From contig CAVXAB010000049.1 of the NCBI GenBank assembly GCA_963759545.1, positions 1 to 64,000 on the forward strand: a DNA stretch of 64,000 nt, given 5' to 3'. Source of the DNA: Trebonia sp963759545. GTDB taxonomy: Bacteria; Actinomycetota; Actinomycetes; Streptosporangiales; Streptosporangiaceae. This document shows, in pieces, positions 41,925-50,606 of this stretch (position 1 is its first letter; each line of letters begins with the position of its first letter). The translations under genes were made by a program, and so were the position numbers. The notes beneath the pieces were generated by a model. That model did not search any database. It saw only the letters and a list, made by a program, of their open reading frames with translations, and had not been told where the DNA came from.

Positions 41925-43562
41925 TCATCCAAGGTCGAAGGCGTACACCTTGTTGTTGTTGAGCACCGGGGTGGTGCCGCCGAGGCATAGCGTGCCGCAG
42001 TAGCCGGAGCCCCAGTAGACGCTGCCGCCGGCGATCGCGGCGCCGCCGGTCACCGAGCCGCCGCTGGCGAAGCTCCACAAGATCTTCCCGGTCGCGGCGT
42101 CCAGGGCGTACATGTCGGTGCCGGTGGTGGCCATCGATCCGCCGTAGACGACACCGTTGGCGACGCTGACGAAGCCGGCGTCGACGGCGCCTGCCGGGTC
42201 AGGGGTCTGCCACAGGATCTTGCCGGTGGCCGGGTCCATGGCGGCCCAGGAGCCGCCGGTGACGGTCTTCCCGGCGTCCGGCCCGGACCCGCCCAAGGTG
42301 TAGGGGAGGCCCGCGGTGTCGGCTTCGGCCGCGTAGATGCGCCGCCCGTCGGTGGCCGTGCCGTACTCGATGCCGGCGTTGGTTACGACGTCCGCCGGGC
42401 CGATCGTGGTCTGCCAGGCGACCTTGCCGGTGGCGGGGTCGACCGCCCAGTAGACGCCGCTCTTCGCGCCGGCCCCGAGCAGCTGCTCCGGGCGGTGGGT
42501 GGCCGGATTGACGGTGGTGAACAGGTTGGGCCCGGCGCCGAAGTCGAAGTCCGGCCCGACCGGCTGGGGAAGCGTCCACAGGTCGGTGCTCAGCGTGTGA
42601 TCGGCCCAGGCGATCGTGCCGTCACTGAGCTTGAGGGCCAGGATCGAGTCCACGTAGTCATCAGCGACGGGCGGGGTGCACCCGGTCTGCTGCGGCGTGG
42701 TACAGACCCCGTCGGGCACGCTGTAGTTGTTCCCGGTGTCTATGTACAGGAGCCCCCGGGCCGGGTCCACCGCGAAGGTGGATTCCCACACCGCGTTGCC
42801 ACTGTAGTAACCGGGCTTGTTGGAGTCGCCGCCGCCGTTGTTCGACGGCACCGTGTAGGTCTTCCACAGCAGCCTGCCGGTGGCCGCGTTCAGCGCGACG
42901 ACCGCCCCGCGGAACGAGTCCTGGGTGTTCCCCTCCCCCTTGGAGGAGATGCCTATGTACGCGACGCCGCCGTAGACCACCGGGGAACCGGTGATCTGGG
43001 CGTTCGGGTCGGTGTCCACCTGCGTCGACCACACCGGCTTGCCGGTGCGGCGGTCGACGGCGAACACGCGGGCGCCGGATGTGCCGGCCGTGCCGGAACT
43101 GAGGATCCAGCCGTCGCCGAGGATCAGCTCATTGCCGTAGACGGCCGGGCTGGTCCTGGACACGTCACCTGCCACCCCGGTGTAGCCGGAGACATCCTGC
43201 GACCACAGCACCTTCCCGCTGCCAGCCGCGACCGCCCACAGCTTGCCGCCGTAGTCAGGGACGTAAACCGCGCCGTCGTCGACGGTCGGGGTCGTGGAGA
43301 TCGCGCCGGCCGTGGTCAGCGTCCACCGCGGCGCCAGCCGGCCCGCGTTGGCCGGGGAAATCTCATGCTCGGCGGCCTGGAAATGGGTGTCATCGATGTT
43401 CTGCCCGGCCATCGACCACTGCCCTGGCCCCCCCGACTGCCCGGGTGCTCCCACCGGCCCGGCCAGGGCTCCGGTCGCTCCCGCCGCCAACAGCCCTGCC
43501 ACGGCGGCCATCACCGCGGTGACCCGGCCGCGGCCCACTCTCAGCATTTTTCGCCTCGTCAT
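41925..43562 (-). CDS. Secreted PQQ-binding-like beta-propeller (outer-membrane-type quinoprotein/PVA dehydrogenase-like)
   Basis: 545 residues from ATG 43562. A Sec-type leader (VTAVMAAVAGLLAAGATGAL) is followed by eight-bladed propeller repeats with tryptophan-docking motifs such as GAVYVPDYGGKLWAVAAGSG, KVLWSQDVSGYTG, GVAYIGIS, ALNAATGRLLWKTY and AMDPATGKILWQTPDP. The pattern resembles polyvinyl-alcohol dehydrogenase and other PQQ enzymes. There is no CxxCH heme motif, and the adjacent Cys pair of methanol dehydrogenases is not obvious, though GYCGTLC lies at the C-terminus. It could be a quinoprotein or simply a structural propeller. Confidence 0.82.
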   Translation of the reverse strand: MTRRKMLRVGRGRVTAVMAAVAGLLAAGATGALAGPVGAPGQSGGPGQWSMAGQNIDDTHFQAAEHEISPANAGRLAPRWTLTTAGAISTTPTVDDGAVYVPDYGGKLWAVAAGSGKVLWSQDVSGYTGVAGDVSRTSPAVYGNELILGDGWILSSGTAGTSGARVFAVDRRTGKPVWSTQVDTDPNAQITGSPVVYGGVAYIGISSKGEGNTQDSFRGAVVALNAATGRLLWKTYTVPSNNGGGDSNKPGYYSGNAVWESTFAVDPARGLLYIDTGNNYSVPDGVCTTPQQTGCTPPVADDYVDSILALKLSDGTIAWADHTLSTDLWTLPQPVGPDFDFGAGPNLFTTVNPATHRPEQLLGAGAKSGVYWAVDPATGKVAWQTTIGPADVVTNAGIEYGTATDGRRIYAAEADTAGLPYTLGGSGPDAGKTVTGGSWAAMDPATGKILWQTPDPAGAVDAGFVSVANGVVYGGSMATTGTDMYALDAATGKILWSFASGGSVTGGAAIAGGSVYWGSGYCGTLCLGGTTPVLNNNKVYAFDLG

Positions 43563-43643
43563 GCTCGGTCTCCTGTCGCGATGAGGGCTTTCCTCAGGTT
43601 TTGCAACCTTTGTGAGCTTCGCGGGCAAACAGGTGAACGGCCA

Positions 43644-43660
43644 TCACCGGATCTCAGTGA
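43644..43660. promoter_or_regulatory. 17-bp palindrome, copy B
   Basis: TCACCGGATCTCAGTGA matches copy A at 13 of 17 positions and keeps the outer TCAC/GTGA. It lies 82 bases upstream of the PQQ-like start codon. Confidence 0.55.
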
Positions 43661-43707
43661 TTAAGGCGCGGGCGCCAGATATCTCCATGAGGTTCTTCAG
43701 AGTGCGG

Positions 43708-43722
43708 GCTAATTGAATTAGC
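43708..43722. terminator. AT-rich palindrome over the ABC exporter stop
   Basis: GCTAATT-G-AATTAGC overlaps the TAA of the ABC exporter. Its AT content makes it a weak hairpin; it might instead be part of the promoter for the PQQ-like gene just downstream. Confidence 0.35.
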
Positions 43723-45583
43723 TCTTGACCGGCTGCGGGTCGCGTGGGCGCACCGTGCCGTCCGTCATGATGTCGCCGTCGGGGCACCGCCACTGGACTT
43801 GCCCGCCTTCGAACTGCTCCTGGTACAGCGACGCGTACAGCCCGCCCTCGCGCAGCAGATCGCGGTGCGAGCCGGATTCCACGACCTGCCCACCGTCGAT
43901 GACATAGATGCTGTCCGCGTTGACGATGGTGGACAGCCGGTGAGCGATGGCGATGGTCGTCCGCGAGCCCATCAGGGCGTCCAGCGCTTTCTGCACCTCC
44001 CGTTCGCTGGCGGTGTCCAGTGCCGAGGTCGCCTCGTCCAGGATCAGGATGCGCGGGTCGTGCAGCAGGACGCGGGCGATGGCCAGGCGCTGCTTCTCAC
44101 CGCCCGACAGCCGGTACCCGCGCTCGCCGACCACGGTGTCGTATCCGTCGGAGAATTCCATGATCCGGTCGTGGATGTAGGCTGCCCGCGCCGCCTCCTC
44201 CACCTCCTCCCGCGACGCGCCTGGACGCCCGTATTGGATGTTCGCCAGGACGGTGTCGTGGAAGAGGTAGCTCTCCTGGGTCACGAAACCGATGGAGGCG
44301 GCCAGTGAGGCCTGGCGGACGTGCCGTACGTCGAGCCCGTTAACCTCGACCGCCCCGGCCGTGACGTCGTACAGGCGCGGGATCAGGTAGCTGATGGTGG
44401 TCTTGCCGGCTCCGCTCGGCCCCACCAGGGCCACCAGGTGGCCGGGGTTCGCTTCGAGGCTGACGCCCGACAAAGCGTCCGCCGAGACACCGGGGTAGCG
44501 GAAGTAGACGTCCCGCAGGGCCACCCGGCCGCCCGCCTCGGTAACCGGGAGGTCGACGGCGTCGGGGGCGTCGACGATGTCGGGCACCACGTCGAGGTAC
44601 TCGAAGACCCGGTCGAACAGGGCCAGCGATGACCGCAGCTCCACCGAGACCTGCAGCAGCTGCCCGATCGGGAAGTACAGGCGGGTCTGGAGCGTGGTGA
44701 AGGCCACGACGGTTCCGGCCGAGACGGCGTGATGGTTCGCGATGAGCAGGCCCGCGGTGAGGTAGATCAGGGCCGGGGTGATGGACAGGAAGGACTGCAC
44801 GACGGCGTAGAAACCCTGGCCGATCATCTGCTGGCGGACCTCAAGGCCAACGAGGCGCTGGTTCTCCCGCTGGTAGCGGCCGATGTCGCGGGTCTGGTTG
44901 CCGAACACCTTGGCCAGCAGCACGCCAGATACCGAGAGGGTTTCCTCGGTGATCGCGCTCATGGCCGCCAGCGACTCCTGGGTCGACCGCGACACCTTGC
45001 GGCGCCGATCGCCGACCGTCTTTGTCAGCCAGAAGAACGCCGGCACGGTAACGACCGCCACGATGGTCAGCTGCCAGCTGATGATGATCATGGCGACGAT
45101 GCTGGAGACGAACGTGACGACGTTGGCCAGGATCGTCGAGGCGGTGCTGGTGACCACCGTCTCGACGCCGCCCACGTCGTTGGCCAGCCGGGACTGGATC
45201 TCGCCGGTCTTGGTGTTCGTGAAGAAGGCAAGCGGGAGAGTCTCCAGGTGCGCGTACAGCCGGTTGCGCAGGTCCCGCATGACCAGCTGCCCGACCCGGG
45301 TGGTCTGGTAGACCTGCAGGATGCCGATGGCGCCGTTGACGACCGGCACCAGGGCCATGACACCCACCAGCACATAGAGCAGGTGCAGGTTGGGGCCGCC
45401 AGGGACGAACAGGGCCTTGTTGAACACCGCCTGGATCAGCAGCGGGTTGATGATGCCGATCGTCGAGGTCACCACGATGAGCACGATGACGGCGGCCACC
45501 TGGAGCCGGTAGGGACGGAACAGCGGCACTATCCGCCCGGCAGCGCTGCCACGGTCGGGGCGGGCAGGCGACTTTGTCACCAT
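43718..45583 (-). CDS. ABC exporter, fused membrane and ATPase domains (multidrug/lipid type)
   Basis: 621 residues from ATG 45583 (AGAAGGAG seven bases upstream; an upstream GTG has none). Six membrane helices in the first 320 residues (VAAVIVLIVVTSTIGIINPL; ANVVTFVSSIVAMIIISWQL) and an ATPase with LVALVGPSGAGKTTISYLIP (Walker A), FVTQESYLFHDTVLANI (Q-loop), YRLSGGEKQRLAIARVLLHD (signature), ILILDEATSALD (Walker B) and IAHRLST (H-loop). Works as a homodimer exporting drugs, lipids or a secondary metabolite. The last 30 residues (VQWRCPDGDIMTDGTVRP) are unusual for the family. Confidence 0.92.
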   Translation of the reverse strand: MVTKSPARPDRGSAAGRIVPLFRPYRLQVAAVIVLIVVTSTIGIINPLLIQAVFNKALFVPGGPNLHLLYVLVGVMALVPVVNGAIGILQVYQTTRVGQLVMRDLRNRLYAHLETLPLAFFTNTKTGEIQSRLANDVGGVETVVTSTASTILANVVTFVSSIVAMIIISWQLTIVAVVTVPAFFWLTKTVGDRRRKVSRSTQESLAAMSAITEETLSVSGVLLAKVFGNQTRDIGRYQRENQRLVGLEVRQQMIGQGFYAVVQSFLSITPALIYLTAGLLIANHHAVSAGTVVAFTTLQTRLYFPIGQLLQVSVELRSSLALFDRVFEYLDVVPDIVDAPDAVDLPVTEAGGRVALRDVYFRYPGVSADALSGVSLEANPGHLVALVGPSGAGKTTISYLIPRLYDVTAGAVEVNGLDVRHVRQASLAASIGFVTQESYLFHDTVLANIQYGRPGASREEVEEAARAAYIHDRIMEFSDGYDTVVGERGYRLSGGEKQRLAIARVLLHDPRILILDEATSALDTASEREVQKALDALMGSRTTIAIAHRLSTIVNADSIYVIDGGQVVESGSHRDLLREGGLYASLYQEQFEGGQVQWRCPDGDIMTDGTVRPRDPQPVKS

Positions 45584-45677
45584 GAGGCGACTCCTTCTGG
45601 GGCACTGGTCATGGAGTGTCACCTTCCCGTGGCGAACGGACGCGCCTGACGATAGCGGCCGTCACGGTGAGCGGTCG

Positions 45678-45694
45678 TGACCTGGTTCAGGTGA
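45678..45694. promoter_or_regulatory. 17-bp palindrome, copy C
   Basis: TGACCTGGTTCAGGTGA (reverse complement TCACCTGAACCAGGTCA) keeps the TCACC/GGTGA frame of copies A and D. It lies 95 bases before the ABC exporter start and just after the LAL regulator stop. A short TCACGGTGA palindrome occurs 8 bases to its left. Confidence 0.6.
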
Positions 45695-45714
45695 TCTGCG
45701 GTCCGTGGTGAGCT

Positions 45715-48396
45715 TCACCTGGATCCGGTCGCCCCGGGCTTGCGCGTGCGGCGAGCGGCCAGCAGCCGCAGCTCCCGCGCGCGCCGCACGGCCGAGGACC
45801 GGTCACTGACCTGGAGCTTGGCGTAGATTCGGCGCAGGTGCGTGCTGACGGTGTTCAGCGAGACAGACATTTCGTCGGCGATCTCGGGCCGGGACAAGTT
45901 GGTCGGCAGATATCGCAGCACCCTGAGCTCGCCCGGGCTGAGTTCCTCCGCCGGCAATGAGGACTGCTGTTTGGCCACCGGGGATGAGCCGTGGAGGACG
46001 TCGAGGATGTCGGCGAGCAGCGCGGCGTGCGCGGTCTGGTGCCGGGGCAGCGCCTCGAGCAGCTCCCGGGAGCCTGTCATCGCGAACGGCAAGACCAGCC
46101 GGTCAGACTCCGCCAGGGCCAGTGCGCGTTCAGCCGCCTGGTCCGCCGCGCGCTGGTCACCGCGCTCGCGATGGGCGAGCCCGGCGAGCAGTTGCGTCTC
46201 AACGACCGTTGTGTAACCCAGGACCGGTGCCGTGCCATCGAGAACATCGTGCAACGCGCCCAGGGCTCCGGCCGGATCGCCATCCGCCAGGCAGATCACC
46301 GCGCGGGCATTGCGTATCTCGCCGGAGCTTGCCCGCTCGTCATCAAGCGCCGCGAGGCGGGCGCGGGCTTCGCCGGTCAGCCCGAGGCGGGCCTGCGTGG
46401 CGAGCAGCCAGCCGGTCACCTGGCTCGCCAGCGCCTGCGATCCCTCCAGCTGCGACGCCAGGTCTTCGGCCGCGCCGAACTCCTCGAGCGCCTCGCGGTG
46501 GCGGCCGCGGCCGGCCTGCAGCATCCCTGCCGTCTGGTGCAGCAGCAGCCTGATGTCCGGCCCGGTGTCTGTTTGCAGAGCCCGTTCGGTGCGCCGCAAC
46601 CACCGCTCGCCCTCGTCGAACTCACCCAGCCACACCATCGTGCCTGCGAGCGTCATCAGCGCGGGCGCGATCACCGGTTCCGTGCCCCAGCCGTACCGTT
46701 CGGCGAGCGCGATCGCCTCGCGGCAGCGTCGCTGGGTCGTGGCGAACGCATCGTTCTCCGGCTTGGCAGCGTCATGGAAGATATACGCGAAACCGAGCTG
46801 CGCGAGGCAGCCGACTTCCAGGTACGGACGGCCGATCTCCCGGGCCAGGACGGCGCCCTCCCGGAGGTGGCGTACCGCGTCCGGCAGCCCCAGGGACCAC
46901 GCCTCGGCGGTACCCAGGTTCATCAGCGCCACCGCGCGCAGGTCGCTGCCCAAGGCGATGTCTTCGTCGGACGGCCCGGTTACCGGGGAGGCCAGGAATC
47001 GAGCCTGCTCGGTGACGCCAGCCAGGTAACCGCGCCGCCTGGCCAGCGACAGCTCCAGCAACGCCATCGCCACCTGGTGGCGGCGCTGGCGGCCTGGCGG
47101 CGTCGTCTCGGCGTACGCCTTGGCGACCGCCAGGTGGGCGGCCGCATCGTCCAGGTGCCCCTGAGCAAGGTCACCCATCGCGCGCACCAGGGCCAGCTCG
47201 GGGTGGTCCGCGCCCGGCGGGAAGGCCTGGACCAGCGCCTGCATGGTCTGCGCCTGCCCGTCGAGCGTCAGGCTGAACGAATGGTCGGCCAACAGCCCGG
47301 CCGCCTCCGGCCAGTCGCCGGCCGCCTGGGTGTGCCGGATGGCCTCGGCCATCTGGCCATGCTGAGTGAACCATCCGGCGGCGCGCCGGTGCAGCGCGGG
47401 TATTTCCGCGGGCAGCGTGCGGCGCAGCTCCAGCCGGAGCAGATCGGCGAACAAGTGGTGGTAGCGGAACCAGCTGCGTCCGGGGTCGAGCGATTCGACG
47501 AACGCGTTGGCGTCCTCGAGGTCAAGCAGGACCTGTTCCGAGCCCAGACGGCCGGTCAGCAGGTCGGCCAGCTCGCCGTTGACGCGGTCGAGCAGGGAGG
47601 TGCGCAGCAGCAGATCCTGGACGTCGGGCGGCTGGCGGTCGAGCATTTCGGCGAGCAGGTACTCGGCGACCGTGCGGTCGCTGCCGGAGAACTCGGCGAC
47701 GAACCGCTCCGGGTCGGGGTGGCCGACCAGGGAGAGGGCCGCGAGCCGCAGGCCCGCGGCCCATCCCTCGGTCCGCTGGTGCAGCAGCGCCGCCCCGGCC
47801 GCGGACAGTGCGATGCCCGCGGCTTCGAGCAGCTCGCGGGTTTCGCGCTCGGAAAAGCGCAGGTCCGCCGCGCGGATCTCGGCGAGCTCGCCGGCCAGGC
47901 GCAGCCGGTGCAGCCGCAGCCGCACATCGTGACGCGTGGTCAGGATCGCGTGCACGTTCGGGGGAAGGCTGGTCAGCAGCCGGGTGAGCTGAGTGGGGGC
48001 CTCTGGCGTGTGCAGCTCGTGGAGATCATCAATTACCAGCGTGACGCCGCCATGAGCGTCGGCGAGCTCAGATAGCACCCGGTCGGCCATCGCGTGCTCG
48101 TTGAAGTCGGGTGTCGCTGCTGGCAGTTCCGCGCCGCCGTTCGCACCAGTCGCGCGACGGACCGCGTCGAGCAGGGTCAGCCAGAACTGCTGCGCGTCGT
48201 GCTGGTCGCGCTGCACCTGCATGACGGCGAGCCGGCGCGACTGGCCGGTCCGGCCGGCCCAGGCGCGCAGCAGTGACGTTTTCCCGCTGCCGGCCGGGGC
48301 CGAGATGATCGTCACCTTGCTCGCCGCCGCGCGATCCAGGGCAGCGAGAAGATCACTCCGGTCGATCAGCCGGGGAGTTGCTGGAACCACCCTCAC
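45715..48396 (-). CDS. LAL (large ATP-binding LuxR, MalT-like) transcriptional regulator
   Basis: About 893 residues from GTG 48396; the open frame runs further but without coding character. Walker A VTIISAPAGSGKTSLLRAWA near residue 35 and Walker B GVTLVIDDLHEL near 120 form the STAND ATPase. FRYHHLFADLLRLELRR and many TPR-like helices (AIRHTQAAGDWPEAAGLLAD) form the central region. The C-terminal LuxR HTH is LSPGELRVLRYLPTNLSRPE, IADEMSVSLNTVSTHLRRIY. LAL proteins activate sugar or secondary-metabolite genes when ligand and ATP are bound. Flanked by an ABC exporter and an MFS pump, it is the natural controller of the palindrome-marked genes. Confidence 0.9.
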   Translation of the reverse strand: MRVVPATPRLIDRSDLLAALDRAAASKVTIISAPAGSGKTSLLRAWAGRTGQSRRLAVMQVQRDQHDAQQFWLTLLDAVRRATGANGGAELPAATPDFNEHAMADRVLSELADAHGGVTLVIDDLHELHTPEAPTQLTRLLTSLPPNVHAILTTRHDVRLRLHRLRLAGELAEIRAADLRFSERETRELLEAAGIALSAAGAALLHQRTEGWAAGLRLAALSLVGHPDPERFVAEFSGSDRTVAEYLLAEMLDRQPPDVQDLLLRTSLLDRVNGELADLLTGRLGSEQVLLDLEDANAFVESLDPGRSWFRYHHLFADLLRLELRRTLPAEIPALHRRAAGWFTQHGQMAEAIRHTQAAGDWPEAAGLLADHSFSLTLDGQAQTMQALVQAFPPGADHPELALVRAMGDLAQGHLDDAAAHLAVAKAYAETTPPGRQRRHQVAMALLELSLARRRGYLAGVTEQARFLASPVTGPSDEDIALGSDLRAVALMNLGTAEAWSLGLPDAVRHLREGAVLAREIGRPYLEVGCLAQLGFAYIFHDAAKPENDAFATTQRRCREAIALAERYGWGTEPVIAPALMTLAGTMVWLGEFDEGERWLRRTERALQTDTGPDIRLLLHQTAGMLQAGRGRHREALEEFGAAEDLASQLEGSQALASQVTGWLLATQARLGLTGEARARLAALDDERASSGEIRNARAVICLADGDPAGALGALHDVLDGTAPVLGYTTVVETQLLAGLAHRERGDQRAADQAAERALALAESDRLVLPFAMTGSRELLEALPRHQTAHAALLADILDVLHGSSPVAKQQSSLPAEELSPGELRVLRYLPTNLSRPEIADEMSVSLNTVSTHLRRIYAKLQVSDRSSAVRRARELRLLAARRTRKPGATGSR

Positions 48397-48524
48397 AGGC
48401 CTGCCTTGATATCTACGCCGGGCACCCCGGCGCCGGTCACTCAGTCCTGGCACCTTCTGCCTCGGTATCAGACCAGCGCACCTACTGTCAACGGCGTGCG
48501 GAGCCTCGGTCCGGGTGCGGCGAA

Positions 48525-48541
48525 TCACCGGGATCAGGTGA
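48525..48541. promoter_or_regulatory. 17-bp palindrome, copy D
   Basis: TCACCGGGATCAGGTGA, in the divergent region of the LAL regulator (start 48396) and the MFS pump (start 48632). It matches copy A at 13 of 17 positions, with intact TCACC and GGTGA ends. Confidence 0.65.
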
Positions 48542-48631
48542 CGGCCGCTCACTTGGTTAACGGCAAGCCTGGGTCCGTCGCGAAAGCTCGCACGGCCGCC
48601 AGGGACGTGCCCGAGATCCAAGGGGGATGTC

Positions 48632-50566
48632 GTGACATCACCAGCCTCCGGCGCGGGCAGCGCTCCCGACCTGCCCACCACCCGGCCAGCGCGATCCGTG
48701 ACCGGGCGCGCGGCCTCGCCCGCCGCCACGGCAGGCGGCGGCAACCGCCGCCTCGGCCTGGCGCTGCTGGTCATCGCCACCGCCCAGCTCATGGTCGTGC
48801 TCGACGCGACCATCGTCAACGTTGCCCTCCCGCACATCCAGCAGGCACTCGGCTTCTCCGGCAGCGGCCTGGAGTGGGTGGTGAACGCCTACGCGGTCAC
48901 CTTCGGCGGGCTGCTCCTGCTCGGCGGCCGCGCCGGTGACATTCTCGGCCGGCGGCGGGTGTTCGTCTTCGGGCTGCTGCTGTTCTCCGGAGCGTCCCTG
49001 CTCGGCGGGTTCGCTAACAGCGAGGCGTGGCTGCTCACCGCGAGGGCAGTGCAGGGCGTCGGCGGCGCGGTGATCGCGCCCACCGCGCTGGCGCTGATCA
49101 CCACCAACTTTCCAGAAGGCGGGGAACGCAACCGGGCGTTCGGCGTCTACGCGGCGATGGCCAGCGCCGGCAGCGCGGTCGGCCTGCTGCTTGGCGGCAT
49201 ACTGACCACCTACGCGTCGTGGCGGTGGGTGCTTTTCGTCAACGTCCCGATCGGGATCGTGGTGGCGGCCGCCGCGCCGCGCGTGCTGGCAGAATCGCCC
49301 CGCCGGCCAGGCCGGGTCGACGTGGCAGGCGCGGTCACCGGCACCGGCGGCGTCGCGCTGCTGGTCTACGGCCTGTCCAAGGCCGCCACCGGGCAGGACG
49401 GGGTATCGCACTGGGGTGACGCGCAGGTGCTGGCGTCGCTGGTCGCGTCCGTCGTGCTTCTCGTTTCGTTCGTGCTGATCGAAATGCGCAGCCCGCATCC
49501 GCTGCTCCCGATGCGGGTGCTCGCCGACCGCAACCGGTCGGGTGCCTACCTGATCATGCTGTGCGTCTCCACCGGGCTTTTCGGCTTGTTCTTCTTCCTC
49601 ACCCTGTTCATACAGACCGTCCTCGGCTACAGCGCGATCCGGTCGGGCATCGCCTACCTGCCGTTCGCCGTCGGGGTCGTGATCGCCTCCGGACTGGCCT
49701 CGCAGCTAATGCCGCGGCTCGGCCCGCGGCCGCTGATCGTGGCGGGCTGCGCCATGGTCGCGGGCGGGATGTTCTGGTTCTCCAGGCTGACCGAGCACGC
49801 CGGCTACGCCAGCCAGCTGCTCGGCCCGCAGCTCGTCAGCTCGTTCGGGCTCGGGCTGGTGTTCGTCCCGCTGGCCCTGGTCGCCCTGCACAACGTGGCC
49901 GAGCAGGACTCCGGTGTCGCCTCCAGCCTGCTCAACACCGCCCAGCAGGTCGGCGGCGCGATCGGGCTTGCCCTGCTCGGCACCGTCGCCTGGACGACCG
50001 TCGCGAACAGCGTCAGGACCCAGGTCGGACACGCGTCAGCGGCACCACCGCCCGCGTCCATCTACGATCAGGCCCTGACGGTCGGCTTTTCCCGTGCGTT
50101 CCTTGTTGCCGCGGGGATCGGGCTGCTCGCCCTGATCATCGCGATCGTCACCATCCGGGTCAGCCGCCAGGAACTGACCGGGGCCGAGCCCGCGCCGCAA
50201 ACGGGTGCCGTGCCCGCGCCGCACGAGGGTGCCGTGCCCGCGCCGCGCGAGGCAGTACCGCAGTCCGGGGCACCGCAGCCCGCGGCACCGCAGCCCGGGA
50301 CTGAGCAGCGGCCTGAAGACCGAGCCGCCCTCGCCGCGGCAGCCCGTCCGTGCCGGCTCTGCTCAGCCGGCACGGCATCACCACCTGGGAGGAGAGCGGC
50401 CCTTGCCCCGAAGTATGAGACTGAGTATCGTTCGATGATATTGAGTTTCATTGGGCGGTGGTTTCGTGGACGCAAGCTGCGACTCCGCGAGCCGGCCGCC
50501 CGCGGCGAGGCCGCCCACGCCCTGCGCGAGGCCCGGGGCGTCTGCCGGCCACGAGACCGTTTCTGA
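48632..50566 (+). CDS. DHA2-type MFS multidrug transporter with long Pro/Ala tail
   Basis: 644 residues from GTG 48632 after AGGGGGA. Fourteen membrane helices are consistent with DHA2: MVVLDATIVNVALPHIQQAL (motif D1), GRAGDILGRRRVFVFGL (motif A), TARAVQGVGGAVIAPTALAL (motif B/C region) and GVASSLLNTAQQVGGAIGLA. After helix 14 (near residue 510) comes a tail of 130 residues with 8-residue repeats (AVPAPHEG) and then a basic stretch, not normal for the family. The tail may continue past an indel-lost stop. It exports drugs or a metabolite made by this block. Confidence 0.88.
   Translation: MTSPASGAGSAPDLPTTRPARSVTGRAASPAATAGGGNRRLGLALLVIATAQLMVVLDATIVNVALPHIQQALGFSGSGLEWVVNAYAVTFGGLLLLGGRAGDILGRRRVFVFGLLLFSGASLLGGFANSEAWLLTARAVQGVGGAVIAPTALALITTNFPEGGERNRAFGVYAAMASAGSAVGLLLGGILTTYASWRWVLFVNVPIGIVVAAAAPRVLAESPRRPGRVDVAGAVTGTGGVALLVYGLSKAATGQDGVSHWGDAQVLASLVASVVLLVSFVLIEMRSPHPLLPMRVLADRNRSGAYLIMLCVSTGLFGLFFFLTLFIQTVLGYSAIRSGIAYLPFAVGVVIASGLASQLMPRLGPRPLIVAGCAMVAGGMFWFSRLTEHAGYASQLLGPQLVSSFGLGLVFVPLALVALHNVAEQDSGVASSLLNTAQQVGGAIGLALLGTVAWTTVANSVRTQVGHASAAPPPASIYDQALTVGFSRAFLVAAGIGLLALIIAIVTIRVSRQELTGAEPAPQTGAVPAPHEGAVPAPREAVPQSGAPQPAAPQPGTEQRPEDRAALAAAARPCRLCSAGTASPPGRRAALAPKYETEYRSMILSFIGRWFRGRKLRLREPAARGEAAHALREARGVCRPRDRF
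50203..50300 (+). repeat. Pro/Ala-coding direct repeats in the MFS tail
   Basis: 24-bp units encoding AVPAPHEG-like blocks and then shorter GCACCGCAGCCC-type units repeat in frame. Slippage-prone and probably disordered in the protein. Confidence 0.7.
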
Positions 50567-50606
50567 CCAGTACGAGGCCTCACGACAAGAAGGGTGCGCC
50601 TATCCG

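Noticed and set aside
45991..48075. 694-codon rightward open frame inside the LAL regulator
   Set aside because: Antisense to TPR-like coding sequence of the regulator; Arg/Gln/Gly-rich with no motif.
48397..48837. Extension of the LAL regulator frame to 1,040 residues
   Set aside because: The extra sequence runs through the divergent promoter, palindrome D and into the MFS gene; typical LAL proteins begin just before the Walker A motif, as from GTG 48396.
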